Positions 7,931 through 17,520 of a stretch of 64,000 nucleotides of DNA are shown one piece after another; the stretch's first letter is position 1, and each line of letters opens with the position of its first letter. The notes beneath the pieces were generated by a model, which was not told the origin of the DNA, made no database searches, and saw nothing but the letters and a program-made list of their open reading frames with translations. Both the position numbers and the translations under genes were made by a program. The stretch is from Ignavibacteria bacterium (lineage in GTDB: Bacteria > Bacteroidota > Ignavibacteria > Ignavibacteriales > Ignavibacteriaceae). The stretch covers positions 62,001 through 126,000 of the forward strand of contig JAFLBV010000001.1 of NCBI GenBank assembly GCA_017302895.1. Direction: 5' to 3'.

Positions 7931-9387
7931 CAACTGAAGAGAAAAAGAAATTTGAAAACCTGATTCAGGCGTTCGCTCTGGGAGCACTTGACAAGGATGA
8001 TTTCATTGAGTTTGTCCACTACATGGAATCGAATGAAGATTTTGCAAGACAGGAGCTTGGAGAATATCAGAACCTGACAGCTCTGCTGGTTTCGTTTATA
8101 AACCCCAAGGAGCCCCCACAGCAGTCGTTGGAGAGGATCCTTACCCGAATAGATGAACTGGGGAATTCAAGCCCGTCACGGTCACCTGAGAGAAAAACCA
8201 TCAGTTTTACAAAACTGACCAGTTTTGTTGAAGAATCTGAAGATAACAAAGCGAAAGATGCTACAAAAAATGTTGAAGAGCTAATTGAATCACCTGAGGT
8301 TGATCCGTACAACATCGTCCGAAATGACCAGGCAAGGCCATCATTCAACAGACAGCCGGGATTTCAAAGACCCGGTTTGAGTACTCAATTGAATGCCCGA
8401 GGTGGAGAGCCTCAGGAAAGACCCGGAAACGGGGATCGACCTGCCGTTGGTAGAGATGAACCGGGAGAAGAACCTGTTGAAAACGGTAACGAGACTGAAA
8501 GCGGATTTTTCCCGCATCTTTCCCGTGAGCAGATAGTACCTGATGCTCCCGTTGAGCCTCTGTACTCAGCGGAACAACAGGAACCGGACCCGCCCTTTTA
8601 TGATATTAAAATCGATGAACCGGATGCTGAAGATGCTCCCGTCCATCCTATCAGTCCGCGCAGAGCCAGACGAAAACAGTTAATTGAGAAAGAAGTTGGC
8701 GAGGAGTTTCAGGAAGAGACGGTTGAAATGGCAGAGGATCAGATCCCCGAGCCGCGTGCACAGGAACAAGGGGTTAAGAGCCGGAAGTCTTTCAGAGGCA
8801 ATATCATAGATGTGAGCGGGAGTGTCACAGCCACTGCTTTTTGGGGAGTTACCGCGACAATAGTCATCTGCTTTGCCGTCGTGGTGTATTTCATGTTTTC
8901 AATGATTCAGGCATCTGAAGAAAAACTTGACAACAAGATTAAGGATCTCGGAACTGCCCAAGCGAAGACAGAACTGCTAAAAAGCACGGTGATGATGAAT
9001 CAGAATCTGCTTCTCTTTTTCAGCTCTGTAAAGACCGCCGGCCTGGTGAATCTTTACGGTTCCGACGATTTTCCGGAGACATTCGGTAAGTTTTTCTACG
9101 GTGTAAAAGAGAAGAAAGGTTTCCTCCAGTTTTCAAATATAATGTCGTTCAATTCGGGAAAAGGATTTCAACTCTGGATTCAGACCGGTGAAAAATATGT
9201 GAAGGCAGGCGGGTTAAACATCCCCGATCAGAATGTCGAATTTTTTGAGCTGAACGATCTTCCTGACCTGGCACAGACCGGTACATTTAAGGTCATTCTT
9301 ACGGAAGAAAGTGTGAATGGCAGCGAAACACCATCGAACACTGTGATTATGAGTGGATTGTTGATAATGAAAGCTCAGGCTAACTGA
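7927..9387 (+). CDS. RskA-like anti-sigma factor with long acidic linker
   Basis: A 486-residue membrane protein coupled by ATGA overlap to the sigma factor before it. The N-terminal 70 residues contain ALGALD (16-21) and a helical bundle like the zinc-free anti-sigma domain of RskA. Residues from about 75 to 295 are a low-complexity cytoplasmic linker rich in Pro, Glu, Asp and Arg, much longer than in RskA. A single membrane segment lies at about residues 304-325 (GVTATIVICFAVVVYFMF). The C-terminal domain ends with FQLWIQTGEKYVKAGGL and an FKVILTEES...TPSNTVIMSG stretch that resembles the RskA C-terminal domain. RskA-type factors are known to be released by regulated proteolysis; whether this one is cannot be told from the sequence. 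Confidence 0.75.
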   Translation: MTTEEKKKFENLIQAFALGALDKDDFIEFVHYMESNEDFARQELGEYQNLTALLVSFINPKEPPQQSLERILTRIDELGNSSPSRSPERKTISFTKLTSFVEESEDNKAKDATKNVEELIESPEVDPYNIVRNDQARPSFNRQPGFQRPGLSTQLNARGGEPQERPGNGDRPAVGRDEPGEEPVENGNETESGFFPHLSREQIVPDAPVEPLYSAEQQEPDPPFYDIKIDEPDAEDAPVHPISPRRARRKQLIEKEVGEEFQEETVEMAEDQIPEPRAQEQGVKSRKSFRGNIIDVSGSVTATAFWGVTATIVICFAVVVYFMFSMIQASEEKLDNKIKDLGTAQAKTELLKSTVMMNQNLLLFFSSVKTAGLVNLYGSDDFPETFGKFFYGVKEKKGFLQFSNIMSFNSGKGFQLWIQTGEKYVKAGGLNIPDQNVEFFELNDLPDLAQTGTFKVILTEESVNGSETPSNTVIMSGLLIMKAQAN

Positions 9388-9919
9388 GATGATCTTCGTC
9401 GTCTTTTCTTGTGAAATTACCCTGAAGGAGAATAAAAAACACTGATATAGCTGCCAGGAAGATTATCAGCCAGTATTTCGAAGCCATTTCCAGAATGGCT
9501 TCGAGCATCGATGTAACAGTCATCGAATTTTCCTTGCTAAGGAAAAAGAAGGGGAAACCGATAAAGACCGCTGAAACAAGAAGAAACTGCGGAGCTTTTG
9601 GGTTATCCAAAAAGAGTACAATGAGGTTCACCCCAATCATGAACATTGCAGTCGGGAGCAGGAGATCCGCCCAAGGAATGGAATAAAAATTTTGATTGAG
9701 GTAAATAAGAATCCCGATTAAAAACATTGTTGTCCCGATTAGAAGTGCGGGAATATCATGCTTCCCGAACACCACCACCACGGTTGCCAGACCAATCAAA
9801 ATAAACAAAAACGAGAAGATGAACGGGAATGTTATATCAAGTACATTAAAAGCTTTCAGCCCCCACATAACGGAGCCTATCAAAAGGACAAAAGCGATGA
9901 ATTGTTTAATATTGTTCAT
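9380..9919 (-). CDS. Multi-pass membrane protein of unknown function
   Basis: A 179-residue hydrophobic protein with about six membrane segments (for example FIAFVLLIGSVMWGL, FIFSFLFILIGLATVVVVFG, ALLIGTTMFLIGILIYL, LPTAMFMIGVNLIVLFL, FLLVSAVFIGFPFFFL and YWLIIFLAAISVFFILL) and a short charged tail (TRKDDEDHLS). It does not match a transporter signature I recognise. It lies two bases downstream of the arginase gene on the same strand, so the two are likely co-transcribed. Its 3' end overlaps the anti-sigma gene by eight bases tail to tail. Confidence 0.65.
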   Translation of the reverse strand: MNNIKQFIAFVLLIGSVMWGLKAFNVLDITFPFIFSFLFILIGLATVVVVFGKHDIPALLIGTTMFLIGILIYLNQNFYSIPWADLLLPTAMFMIGVNLIVLFLDNPKAPQFLLVSAVFIGFPFFFLSKENSMTVTSMLEAILEMASKYWLIIFLAAISVFFILLQGNFTRKDDEDHLS

Positions 9920-9921
9920 GG

Positions 9922-10833
9922 CTACAAAATTCTCATTCCCATGCTTGATGCTATTAAATCGACTGCAAAAACTGCAGTTGCGTTTTGATTATCCAGGATA
10001 GGATTCACTTCCGTGATTTCGAGTGACGACATGCAACCGCACTCTGCAATCGTTTCCATTAGCAAGTGAGCCTCTCTGTAACTCAGACCTCCCGGCACGG
10101 GTGTTCCTACTCCCGGTACAATAGTCGGTTCAACACTGTCGACATCAAAACTGACATGGATGTGATCCACCTTGTTCTTAAACTGCTTCAAAACTCGTGA
10201 AGTGATACGATGAATCCCGAGTTTATCAATATCTGACATTGTATACACCGTGATCCCGGTTTTTTTAATATTCAGTCGTTCCTCGGTGTCGATGCTCCGT
10301 GCTCCGATAATCACTGCATTTTCCGGGAGCACCTTGGGAGCAGGAGAGTAAAGTTCTGTCAATCTCGGTGATCCCAGGCCGATCGAGGCAGCCAGGGACA
10401 TCCCATGAATATTTCCTGAAGGCGTTGTCTCATCGGTGTTCATGTCTGCATGAGCATCAATCCATATTACTCCAAGTCGCAGGTTTCGTTTTCTGCAATA
10501 TGCTGAGATTCCCCCGAGAGTACCCAGAGCCATTGAATGGTCCCCGCCAATACAAAGCGGGAAGTCATCGTGCTCGAGGGTTTCTTCAACAAGTTCTGCA
10601 AGTTTTAGTGAAGTCCTTTCAATCTCATCGATATACTTGAGTTTGTCATTTTTGACCTTTTGGGTCTCCATGATTTCGATATCTATATCACCGTGATCTT
10701 CCACATCATAGCCGAGTTCTTTCAGCTTTTCGTTAAGGTTGGCGATCCGTAATGCAGAAGGACCCATATCCACACCGCGTCGTCCGGCGCCGAGGTCCAT
10801 GGGGAATCCGATAATCTTGACTTTTTTCTTCAT
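9922..10833 (-). CDS. rocF: Arginase family ureohydrolase, likely arginase
   Basis: A 303-residue ureohydrolase, which would cleave L-arginine to ornithine and urea with a two-manganese centre. Metal ligands are all in place: GGDHS (H99), IDAHADMN (D126, H128, D130) and SFDVD (D230, D232). The N-terminal GFPMDLGAGRRGVDMGPSAL and the substrate loop TPSGNIHGMSLAA favour arginase over agmatinase or formiminoglutamase. The third signature D-x-D-x3-P-x3-PG is intact (DVDSVEPTIVPG). It is followed after two bases by a membrane protein gene. No other arginine catabolic genes are adjacent, so the pathway use is open. Confidence 0.9.
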   Translation of the reverse strand: MKKKVKIIGFPMDLGAGRRGVDMGPSALRIANLNEKLKELGYDVEDHGDIDIEIMETQKVKNDKLKYIDEIERTSLKLAELVEETLEHDDFPLCIGGDHSMALGTLGGISAYCRKRNLRLGVIWIDAHADMNTDETTPSGNIHGMSLAASIGLGSPRLTELYSPAPKVLPENAVIIGARSIDTEERLNIKKTGITVYTMSDIDKLGIHRITSRVLKQFKNKVDHIHVSFDVDSVEPTIVPGVGTPVPGGLSYREAHLLMETIAECGCMSSLEITEVNPILDNQNATAVFAVDLIASSMGMRIL

Positions 10834-10957
10834 TGGAAATACTTTTTGATTGAAAGTTACAAAAATATAAAAGATAATTTTACTGAATAATTAAAATTTT
10901 ATGAACGGTTTTGTATATTAAAATACAAATTTCGATTTACATTGTAAGGATTGTTTT

Positions 10958-12298
10958 ATGGACGAACCACTGATTAGTGTGGGAATACTGACCGATTCGG
11001 TTATAAATTTTACTTGTTACGGCGATTATTACATAAATAATCAGGAAGACTTTTTCAGCGGGGTATTTCAAGCCGGTGTGAAAAACGGTAAACTCGTTCT
11101 TGAAGGAGCGGGTAAAAAGCTGATTGAAGATGAATCGTTCATTCTAACCCCCAATTCTCCGGAGACCGAACACTTCATGATAAAAGATGTGGTAATTGGC
11201 GTTCAGTTCCATTGGGAGAGGAAAGAAAAGGAAAATTTTAAAGGTGCCCTGAAACTTCTCAGAAAAGGGGATAAAGTATGTGCGATCAATATCATCAATA
11301 TTGAAGAATACCTAAAAAGTGTGATATCATCCGAGATGAGCGCCAAGAGCAGTGTCTCCCTCTTAAAGGCTCATGCAGTGATTTCGAGGAGCTGGCTTCT
11401 TTCCCAGATTGAGCAATCGAAGGTCAAAAAAAATCTGAGCAGCAAAGAAAAAGGAATAATCATCAGTGACGATGAAATTGTCAGGTGGTACGACAGGGAG
11501 GATCATGAAGATTTTGATGTGTGTGCCGATGACCATTGCCAGAGGTATCAGGGAATAACAAAGATTTTTACCGAGGCTGCCAGCAAGGCAGTGGATGAAA
11601 CAAAAGGACTCGTTCTCAAGTCAGGTTCTGAAATTTGCGATGCAAGGTTTTCAAAATCGTGCGGTGGTGTTTCAGAAGCTTTTGGCTATGTCTGGGAGAA
11701 CAAGGAAGTACCATATCTTAGCAGAGTTATTGATTACAAATATGAACCGGATGAGTTCAATACTGAACTGAAGGATGAAACGAACGCCCATAAATGGATA
11801 CTCGGTGAGCCGGAGGCGTTCTGCAATACCAAGGACAAATCTGTCCTTTCACAGGTACTTCTGCATTATGATCAGGAAACTGTTGATTTTTACAGATGGA
11901 AGGTTGAACTCTCTCAGCAAAATCTCAAGGATTTACTGAAGAAAAAATTGAATGTCGACTTGGGAGATATCCGACAAATGATCCCGCTTGCGAGGGGTGA
12001 GTCTGGAAGGATATACAAACTCAGGATAGAAGGAACAAAGAAAAGTATTACAATAGGGAAGGAACTTGAAATCCGCCGGTCTCTTTCTGAATCCCACCTC
12101 TATTCGTCTGCTTTCGTTGTACAACCGCTAAAAGTTGAAAATGGCATCCCTTCCGGATTTCTCCTTCGTGGAGCAGGTTGGGGTCATGGAGTAGGTCTCT
12201 GTCAAATTGGAGCCGCAGTCATGGCAGAAAAAGGATACTCATTTGATGAGATTCTCCTTCACTACTACAGAGGTGTCGACCTCGTCAAAATTTATTAG
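10958..12298 (+). CDS. SpoIID/LytB domain protein (peptidoglycan lytic enzyme family)
   Basis: A 446-residue protein with the SpoIID/LytB (amidase enhancer) domain. Recognisable parts are INIEEYLKSVISSEMSAKSS, SLLKAHAVISRSWLLSQIEQ and the C-terminal signature FLLRGAGWGHGVGLCQIGAA followed by YSFDEILLHYYRGVDLVKIY. Between them is a Cys-containing insert (CADDHCQRYQG) seen in Bacteroidota homologues. Family members such as SpoIID are lytic transglycosylases acting on denuded glycan strands; here the role would be cell-wall remodelling, not sporulation, since no sporulation genes are present. No signal peptide is visible at the chosen ATG, which is preceded by AAGGA. Confidence 0.85.
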   Translation: MDEPLISVGILTDSVINFTCYGDYYINNQEDFFSGVFQAGVKNGKLVLEGAGKKLIEDESFILTPNSPETEHFMIKDVVIGVQFHWERKEKENFKGALKLLRKGDKVCAINIINIEEYLKSVISSEMSAKSSVSLLKAHAVISRSWLLSQIEQSKVKKNLSSKEKGIIISDDEIVRWYDREDHEDFDVCADDHCQRYQGITKIFTEAASKAVDETKGLVLKSGSEICDARFSKSCGGVSEAFGYVWENKEVPYLSRVIDYKYEPDEFNTELKDETNAHKWILGEPEAFCNTKDKSVLSQVLLHYDQETVDFYRWKVELSQQNLKDLLKKKLNVDLGDIRQMIPLARGESGRIYKLRIEGTKKSITIGKELEIRRSLSESHLYSSAFVVQPLKVENGIPSGFLLRGAGWGHGVGLCQIGAAVMAEKGYSFDEILLHYYRGVDLVKIY

Positions 12299-12326
12299 AA
12301 ATGCATAGTTCTTGGGGTGAGACATC

Positions 12327-13082
12327 TCACCCTAAGAAAATATAGCCTGCAAAAGTTAATATTGAACCTGCCAAAAGCATCTCTCCCGGTTTTATCCTGA
12401 AAAAAACAAAAATACTTACAGTAATCCAAAGAACCGGGTAAAATATGCTTTCCATGGTGAACATTGACGAAGGTCCCGGGACAACTCCGGGTGCCGGAGC
12501 GAGATACATGAAGTTCTTGACGGGGATGATAAAAAATCCCAGACAGATGAAGAATATTGTAGTAAAAATTGTGTAGAGTTTGAATTTTGGAACGGGATTA
12601 AAATATTCGAGTCCGCTTCTCGATGCGAAGAGCAATCCAAGAAAGAGAAACAGGGGATAAATAACTTTGATGATGATGCTCACCTTACCCGTAAATCCGG
12701 TTTGAAGGGTGGTTTTATATGGGATTTGGGTTTCCCTGTCGCCATATCTTAAAAAGACCGAGTATGAGACAACCGAACCGGAAGCCTGCGATGGTATGGT
12801 GCCTGAAAGTTCTCCATCACCGGCGGTTAATTCTTTTTTTACAGGTTTGGAGCCCTGTATTTGATATATGAAGTAACCTGTTACCTTCGGGTTATCATTC
12901 CTGATGAGGAACTGATAATCCTGACCGCTTTCAATTTCTTTTGGAAATAGGTAGGTTATTTTTTTCCCCTCGATTCCAATGGTGCCTGAAAGTGGTTGTG
13001 TCCCCTTTAGAAGAGGTTGTGCAAGACTGAAAACAATTACCACTACGACAGCCACTGTCCATAAAATACCGTTTTTACTCAT
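12327..13082 (-). CDS. Membrane protein of unknown function
   Basis: A 251-residue protein. I chose the ATG at 13082 (MSKNGILWTVAVVVVIVFSL) because it is followed by a signal-anchor-like segment and preceded by CCGAG; the frame can be extended only to a TTG seven codons upstream. Residues 30-135 form a beta-rich extracytoplasmic domain (IGIEGKKITYLF, GYFIYQIQGSKPVKKEL, VSYSVFLRYGDRETQIPYKT). The C-terminal half holds four membrane segments with a pair of short loops (VYPLFLFLGLLF-like, IFTTIFFICLGFFIIPV, FYPVLWITVSIFVFF, LLAGSILTFAGYIFLG). I do not recognise the family. It is convergent with the SpoIID-like gene. Confidence 0.62.
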   Translation of the reverse strand: MSKNGILWTVAVVVVIVFSLAQPLLKGTQPLSGTIGIEGKKITYLFPKEIESGQDYQFLIRNDNPKVTGYFIYQIQGSKPVKKELTAGDGELSGTIPSQASGSVVSYSVFLRYGDRETQIPYKTTLQTGFTGKVSIIIKVIYPLFLFLGLLFASRSGLEYFNPVPKFKLYTIFTTIFFICLGFFIIPVKNFMYLAPAPGVVPGPSSMFTMESIFYPVLWITVSIFVFFRIKPGEMLLAGSILTFAGYIFLG

Positions 13083-13259
13083 TATCTCGGTTCGATTCGT
13101 CAAAAAAGTGAAAAAATTCAGAAAATTTAAATTTGAGAAATAAAAAAATAAAAAACAATCGTTAAAAAGCGTAAAATCCCTTTTTTTTCATCTCAAAGGT
13201 TCTTAATTTGTCTATCCAAAGAATAATTTATCAACAAAAAAAGAAAAACCCCATAACGA

Positions 13260-14021
13260 TTGGCTAATAGAAGAAACAACGGCAAAGCGGAAATAGTTGG
13301 CTCGGTGATATATTATCGTAAGTTTAGAAGCCGTTATCCAATATTAGAACGGGATCTTCTCGTCTGGCTTCCACCTTCATACAAAAAAGACAGACACAGA
13401 TATTACCCGGTTTTATACATGCACGACGGGCAAAATATCATAGACCCTGCCACATCTTTTGCAGGACAGGACTGGCAGGTGGATGAGACTGCAACAAGAT
13501 TGATAAAGCAAAATGCCATCGAGGAAGTAATTATTGTCGGAATTTATAATACTCACGACAGACTGGAAGAATACAGTGAGAGTGAGAAAGGGAATAACTA
13601 CCTCAAATTCATCGTGGAAGAACTAAAACATTTTATCGACAGTAATTTCAGAACGATACCCGACAGAGAAGCTACAGCCATTATGGGATCCTCGATGGGG
13701 GGATTGTGTTCTTTGAGGATGGTTTGGAAATATCCCCATGTTTTTGGAAAAGCCGGTTGTCTTTCTTCATCATTTTACTTTGGGGATGATGCGATTTTCA
13801 AGATTTTGGAATCGACTCAGGAAAGAAGAAATGTAAAGATATACTTTGACAGTGGAGAGGACGGCAAAAAAGATGCTCAAAGAATGTTTTGTCTTCTTGC
13901 ACAAAAGGGATATGTAATCGGAGATAATTTCGACTACTATTTTGACAGGGGTGCCGGTCACAACGAACTTGCCTGGGCAAACCGGCTTGAAAGGCCATTA
14001 AAATTTTTCTTCGGGAAGTAA
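13260..14021 (+). CDS. Putative esterase, alpha/beta hydrolase (esterase D/Fes-like)
   Basis: A 253-residue alpha/beta hydrolase of the putative-esterase family that includes enterochelin esterase and esterase D. Seen are LERDLLVWLPPSYKKDRHRY, YPVLYMHDGQNIIDPATSFA, the nucleophile elbow GSSMGG and the late His in DRGAGHNELAW. An Asp in YFDSGEDGKKDA is the likely third member of the triad. An in-frame stop lies directly upstream, so translation must start at the TTG at 13260 or at a later GTG; there is no clear ribosome-binding site. No signal peptide is present, pointing to a cytoplasmic esterase of unknown substrate. The neighbours do not help assign a pathway. Confidence 0.82.
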   Translation: MANRRNNGKAEIVGSVIYYRKFRSRYPILERDLLVWLPPSYKKDRHRYYPVLYMHDGQNIIDPATSFAGQDWQVDETATRLIKQNAIEEVIIVGIYNTHDRLEEYSESEKGNNYLKFIVEELKHFIDSNFRTIPDREATAIMGSSMGGLCSLRMVWKYPHVFGKAGCLSSSFYFGDDAIFKILESTQERRNVKIYFDSGEDGKKDAQRMFCLLAQKGYVIGDNFDYYFDRGAGHNELAWANRLERPLKFFFGK

Positions 14022-14081
14022 ACTGTTACAGCGCCTGAATATCGAATGAATAACCAATATGAAATTTAAATTGATACAGAG

Positions 14082-16055
14082 ATGAACGACAAAAGAGAAA
14101 CAAAACGGATCATTAAGATGAACTCTTCTTTGAAGAAGATTTACCACCCTATGAAGGAATTCAGTGAAAGGGCAGTGGTCAAAACCCTCGACGAATACAA
14201 AAAGCTTTACAAAGAGTCGGTTCTGAATCCGGAAGCTTTTTGGGGAAGTGTAGCCGACGAACTTCACTGGTTCAAATACTGGAGTCATGTCAGGGAAGGT
14301 TCGATGTATGAATCGAAATGGTTCGTGGGAGCAAAAACCAATCTGAGTTACAATTGTATCGATCGTCACCTAACCGGACATACCCGAAATAAAGCAGCGA
14401 TAATCTGGGAAGGGGAACCGGGTGAAACAAGAACCCTGACATATCTTCAACTTCACAGGGAGGTTTCAAAATTTGCGAATGTACTTAAGCAGAAAGGGGT
14501 TCAGAAGGGTGACAGGGTTATTATCTACATGGGGATGGTGCCTGAGATGGCGATTGCTCTTCTTGCCTGTGCGAGGATAGGTGCAATTCATTCTGTTGTA
14601 TTCGCCGGATTCTCTGCAGAAGCCCTAAAAGACAGAATCAGAGAACTGAAAGCTAAAATCGTTATAGGAAGTGATCTTGCTGTAAGACGAGGGAGCAATA
14701 TTTACCTGAAGCCCGCAATTGACAATGCTCTCGAGAGTTGTCCTGAAGTAAAAACGGTAATTCTTTTCAAAAGACTTCATGAATCATCCGTGAAGATGGT
14801 AGCCGGGAGGGATTTTTGGTGGCATGAGTTGATGGAATCAGTGTCGGATGAGTGTAATGCCCTTCAGCTTGACTCTGAGCATCCTCTGTTCATTCTTTTT
14901 ACAAGCGGTACTACGGGAAAAGCCAAGGGAATCCTTCATACGACAGCAGGATATATGATATCGGCATACTATTCATTTAAACTGATCTTTGACATTCAGG
15001 AAACTGATATTTACTGGTGCACCACCGATGCAGGCTTTTCCACAGGGCACACCTACGGGCTTTACGCCCCACTTCTTAATGGTGCAACCATCTTAATGTA
15101 TGAAGGCGCAGTTGCAACACCTGAACCCGACAGGTTCTGGAAATTGATCGAAAAGCACAAAGTGACAATCTTCTTCACAGCACCTACATTTGTGAAAACT
15201 TTGATGAGGATGGGGGACAGTTGGGTAAACAAACATAAACTTGACAGTCTCCGTATTCTTGCTTTGGGTGGTGAGCCCGTGAACCCAAAAGTCTGGTACT
15301 GGTTTTACAAAACGGTAGGCAAAGAGCGTTGTCCGATAATAGACGGATGGTGGCAAACGGAAACAGGCTCATTTATGATTGCTCCGATTCCCGGAGTTAC
15401 CCCGTTGAAACCGGGATCAGCTACTCTTCCTCTTCCCGGAATTCTTGCAGATGTAGTGGATAAAAACGGGAAACCCGTGAAGCCGGGTGAAAATGGTTTT
15501 CTGGTGCTTAAAGACAGTTGGCCTTCCATTTCACGAACGGTTTTTGGAAACAAAAAACGCTTCAAAGATGATTACTGGGCAGGATTCGGCGGTGATTTTT
15601 TCACAGGTGACGGCGCCCGAAAGGACAAGGACGGTTACTTCTGGATGCTCGGAAGGGTGGATGATGTAGTGACTGTTTCAGGGCACAGACTTAGTACACT
15701 CGAAATTGAGAATGCCTTGCATACTCACAAAGATGTGGCCGAGGTTGCGGTTGTCGGAAGACCAGACGACTTGAAAGGAAATTCAATTGTCGCTTTTGTT
15801 ACATTGAAAGAGAATGTTTCCCCGTCGCTTCTTTTAAAGGAAGAGATGCGGAATCATGTTATGGTGGAAATCGGACATATCGCAAGACCCGATGAAATCA
15901 GGTTTACCGAAGCTCTTCCTAAAACCAGAAACGGCAAGATTGTCAGACGGCTTCTTCGTGAGATTGCAGCCGGCGGAGTGGTGCTTGGTGACCTCTCTTC
16001 AATAGAAGATATCTCCGCCGTTGAATCGTTGCGTGAACTTGAGGAAGAATTTTAG
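14082..16055 (+). CDS. acsA: Acetyl-CoA synthetase (acetate-CoA ligase, AMP-forming)
   Basis: A 657-residue ANL-superfamily ligase. It activates acetate to acetyl-CoA through acetyl-AMP. Motifs: the P-loop FTSGTTGKAKGILHTTAGY, GWWQTETG with the Trp that limits the acyl pocket to short acids, YWMLGRVDDVVTVSGHRLST with the hinge region, and the C-terminal LPKTRNGKIVRRLLR whose Lys is the usual regulatory acetylation site. Length is that of bacterial Acs. Propionate could also be a substrate and cannot be excluded. The ATG at 14082 is used; a later Met at residue 13 is also possible. The 3' end overlaps the ammonium transporter gene by four bases, tail to tail. Confidence 0.9.
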   Translation: MNDKRETKRIIKMNSSLKKIYHPMKEFSERAVVKTLDEYKKLYKESVLNPEAFWGSVADELHWFKYWSHVREGSMYESKWFVGAKTNLSYNCIDRHLTGHTRNKAAIIWEGEPGETRTLTYLQLHREVSKFANVLKQKGVQKGDRVIIYMGMVPEMAIALLACARIGAIHSVVFAGFSAEALKDRIRELKAKIVIGSDLAVRRGSNIYLKPAIDNALESCPEVKTVILFKRLHESSVKMVAGRDFWWHELMESVSDECNALQLDSEHPLFILFTSGTTGKAKGILHTTAGYMISAYYSFKLIFDIQETDIYWCTTDAGFSTGHTYGLYAPLLNGATILMYEGAVATPEPDRFWKLIEKHKVTIFFTAPTFVKTLMRMGDSWVNKHKLDSLRILALGGEPVNPKVWYWFYKTVGKERCPIIDGWWQTETGSFMIAPIPGVTPLKPGSATLPLPGILADVVDKNGKPVKPGENGFLVLKDSWPSISRTVFGNKKRFKDDYWAGFGGDFFTGDGARKDKDGYFWMLGRVDDVVTVSGHRLSTLEIENALHTHKDVAEVAVVGRPDDLKGNSIVAFVTLKENVSPSLLLKEEMRNHVMVEIGHIARPDEIRFTEALPKTRNGKIVRRLLREIAAGGVVLGDLSSIEDISAVESLRELEEEF

Positions 16056-17362
16056 TCGGCGAACTGATTGATGCTCTCTCCATGCTGGGAGATATCCAGT
16101 CCTTCTTCCTCCATCTCTTTATTTACACGAAGCGGTGTAATTAAATTGGTGAGATAGTAAAGCAAAGCAGACCCGAAAAAGGCAAAAACGGACACAATTA
16201 CAAGTGCTATGAGATGATTCAGAAATGTTGTAGAGGTTCCGTATATCAGTCCTGACTGTTGAGCGAATATTCCTGTGGCAATCATTCCGGTAATTCCTCC
16301 GATTCCATGGCAGGGAAAAACATCCAGAGTGTCGTCCAAAGTTGTTTTGGATTTCAATGACACAGCGATGTTGCTGATAACGCTTGCAATTGTTCCGATA
16401 AAAAGACTTTCACCTACCGTCACAAATCCCGCAGCGGGGGTAATTGCTACCAGCCCTACCACAGCTCCTATGCACGCACCGAGTGCAGAAGGTTTTCTTC
16501 CCATCATTGCATCAAAAAATATCCATGCAAGTGCTGCTGCCGCTGACGCGGTATTGGTGGTTGAAAAGGCGAGAACTGCCTGTCCCGAAGCTGCCAGTGA
16601 GGAACCCGCATTGAATCCAAACCAGCCAAACCAGATTAATCCCGTTCCGAGAAGAACATAGGGGATATTTGCCGGCTCATGTTTTTGATTTTCTATGTGA
16701 ATTTTCCTTCTTCCCAGAATCAATGCACCCGCAAGAGCCGCATATCCCGCTGACATGTGCACCACGGTACCACCTGCAAAATCGAGTACCCCCATTTGTC
16801 TCAATATTCCATCCGGGTGCCAGGTCATGTGTGCTAAAGGAGCATAAATGAAAAGTGAAAAAAGTACCATAAAGAGGAGGTAGGCTTTGAAGCTTACTCT
16901 TTCGGCGAACGATCCTGTTATAAGCGCCGGCGTGATGATTGCAAACTTCAGCTGAAACATCGCAAAAAGAAGGAAGGGAATCGTCGGAGCAAATGCCGGA
17001 TTTGGAGTTACGCCCACATTTTTGAAAAACAGAAAAGTAAAGGGATTGCCAATTATCCCGTGGAAACTTTCTCCGAATGAGAGGCTGAAACCGACTACAA
17101 CCCACAATATTGAGATTATTCCCATCGCAATAAAACTCTGAAACATAGTGGAGATTACATTCTTACTCTGAACCATGCCACCGTAAAAGAACGACAGACC
17201 GGGAGTCATCAGCAGTACCAGACCCGTGGCAGTTAGTAGCCAGGCGGTATCCCCGGCACTTATTGCTGAAGTATCACCCGGGATTGAGCTTCCTTTCAGA
17301 AAAAGACTTAATACAGAGAGTACAATCAGGATTGAAAAAGCGAGTAAACCAAATTTTTTCAT
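16052..17362 (-). CDS. amt: Ammonium transporter Amt
   Basis: A 436-residue Amt/Rh family channel. It begins with a signal-like segment, then TAWLLTATGLVLLMTPGLSF and FFYGGMVQSKNVISTMFQSF, the typical Amt opening. The conserved pore histidines are in FAGGTVVHMSAGYAALAGA and FPCHGIGGITGMIATGIFA. About eleven membrane segments are predicted by eye. The cytoplasmic tail ends EEEGLDISQHGESINQFAD, the usual Amt C-terminus contacted by PII proteins. No glnB/glnK gene is next to it, which is unusual since the two are commonly paired. It would import ammonium under nitrogen limitation. Confidence 0.94.
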   Translation of the reverse strand: MKKFGLLAFSILIVLSVLSLFLKGSSIPGDTSAISAGDTAWLLTATGLVLLMTPGLSFFYGGMVQSKNVISTMFQSFIAMGIISILWVVVGFSLSFGESFHGIIGNPFTFLFFKNVGVTPNPAFAPTIPFLLFAMFQLKFAIITPALITGSFAERVSFKAYLLFMVLFSLFIYAPLAHMTWHPDGILRQMGVLDFAGGTVVHMSAGYAALAGALILGRRKIHIENQKHEPANIPYVLLGTGLIWFGWFGFNAGSSLAASGQAVLAFSTTNTASAAAALAWIFFDAMMGRKPSALGACIGAVVGLVAITPAAGFVTVGESLFIGTIASVISNIAVSLKSKTTLDDTLDVFPCHGIGGITGMIATGIFAQQSGLIYGTSTTFLNHLIALVIVSVFAFFGSALLYYLTNLITPLRVNKEMEEEGLDISQHGESINQFAD

Positions 17363-17520
17363 GCTAATTCCGTTAAATGACTAAATAAATAAGGTTAAAA
17401 CGATTAAAACATAAATTAATAAGGCAATATATGAAAAATTACTTAAATATTACGCAAGACAGACCGAAAAAATTTAAAGAAATCAAGTATTGATTGAGGA
17501 GATCAGATGGTATGTGTGAA

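Noticed and set aside
10123..10146. Possible loss of a metal ligand in arginase (SVEP instead of the common LDP)
   Set aside because: The altered residue lies in the variable x3 part of the D-x-D-x3-P signature; all metal ligands are present.
10958..12298. Evidence for sporulation from the SpoIID-like gene
   Set aside because: SpoIID/LytB domain proteins are widespread in non-sporulating Gram-negative bacteria; no other sporulation gene is seen.
13085..13100. GGTTCGATTC, like the T-arm of a tRNA
   Set aside because: No acceptor, anticodon or D-arm pairing can be built around it; it lies at the start of a membrane-protein gene.
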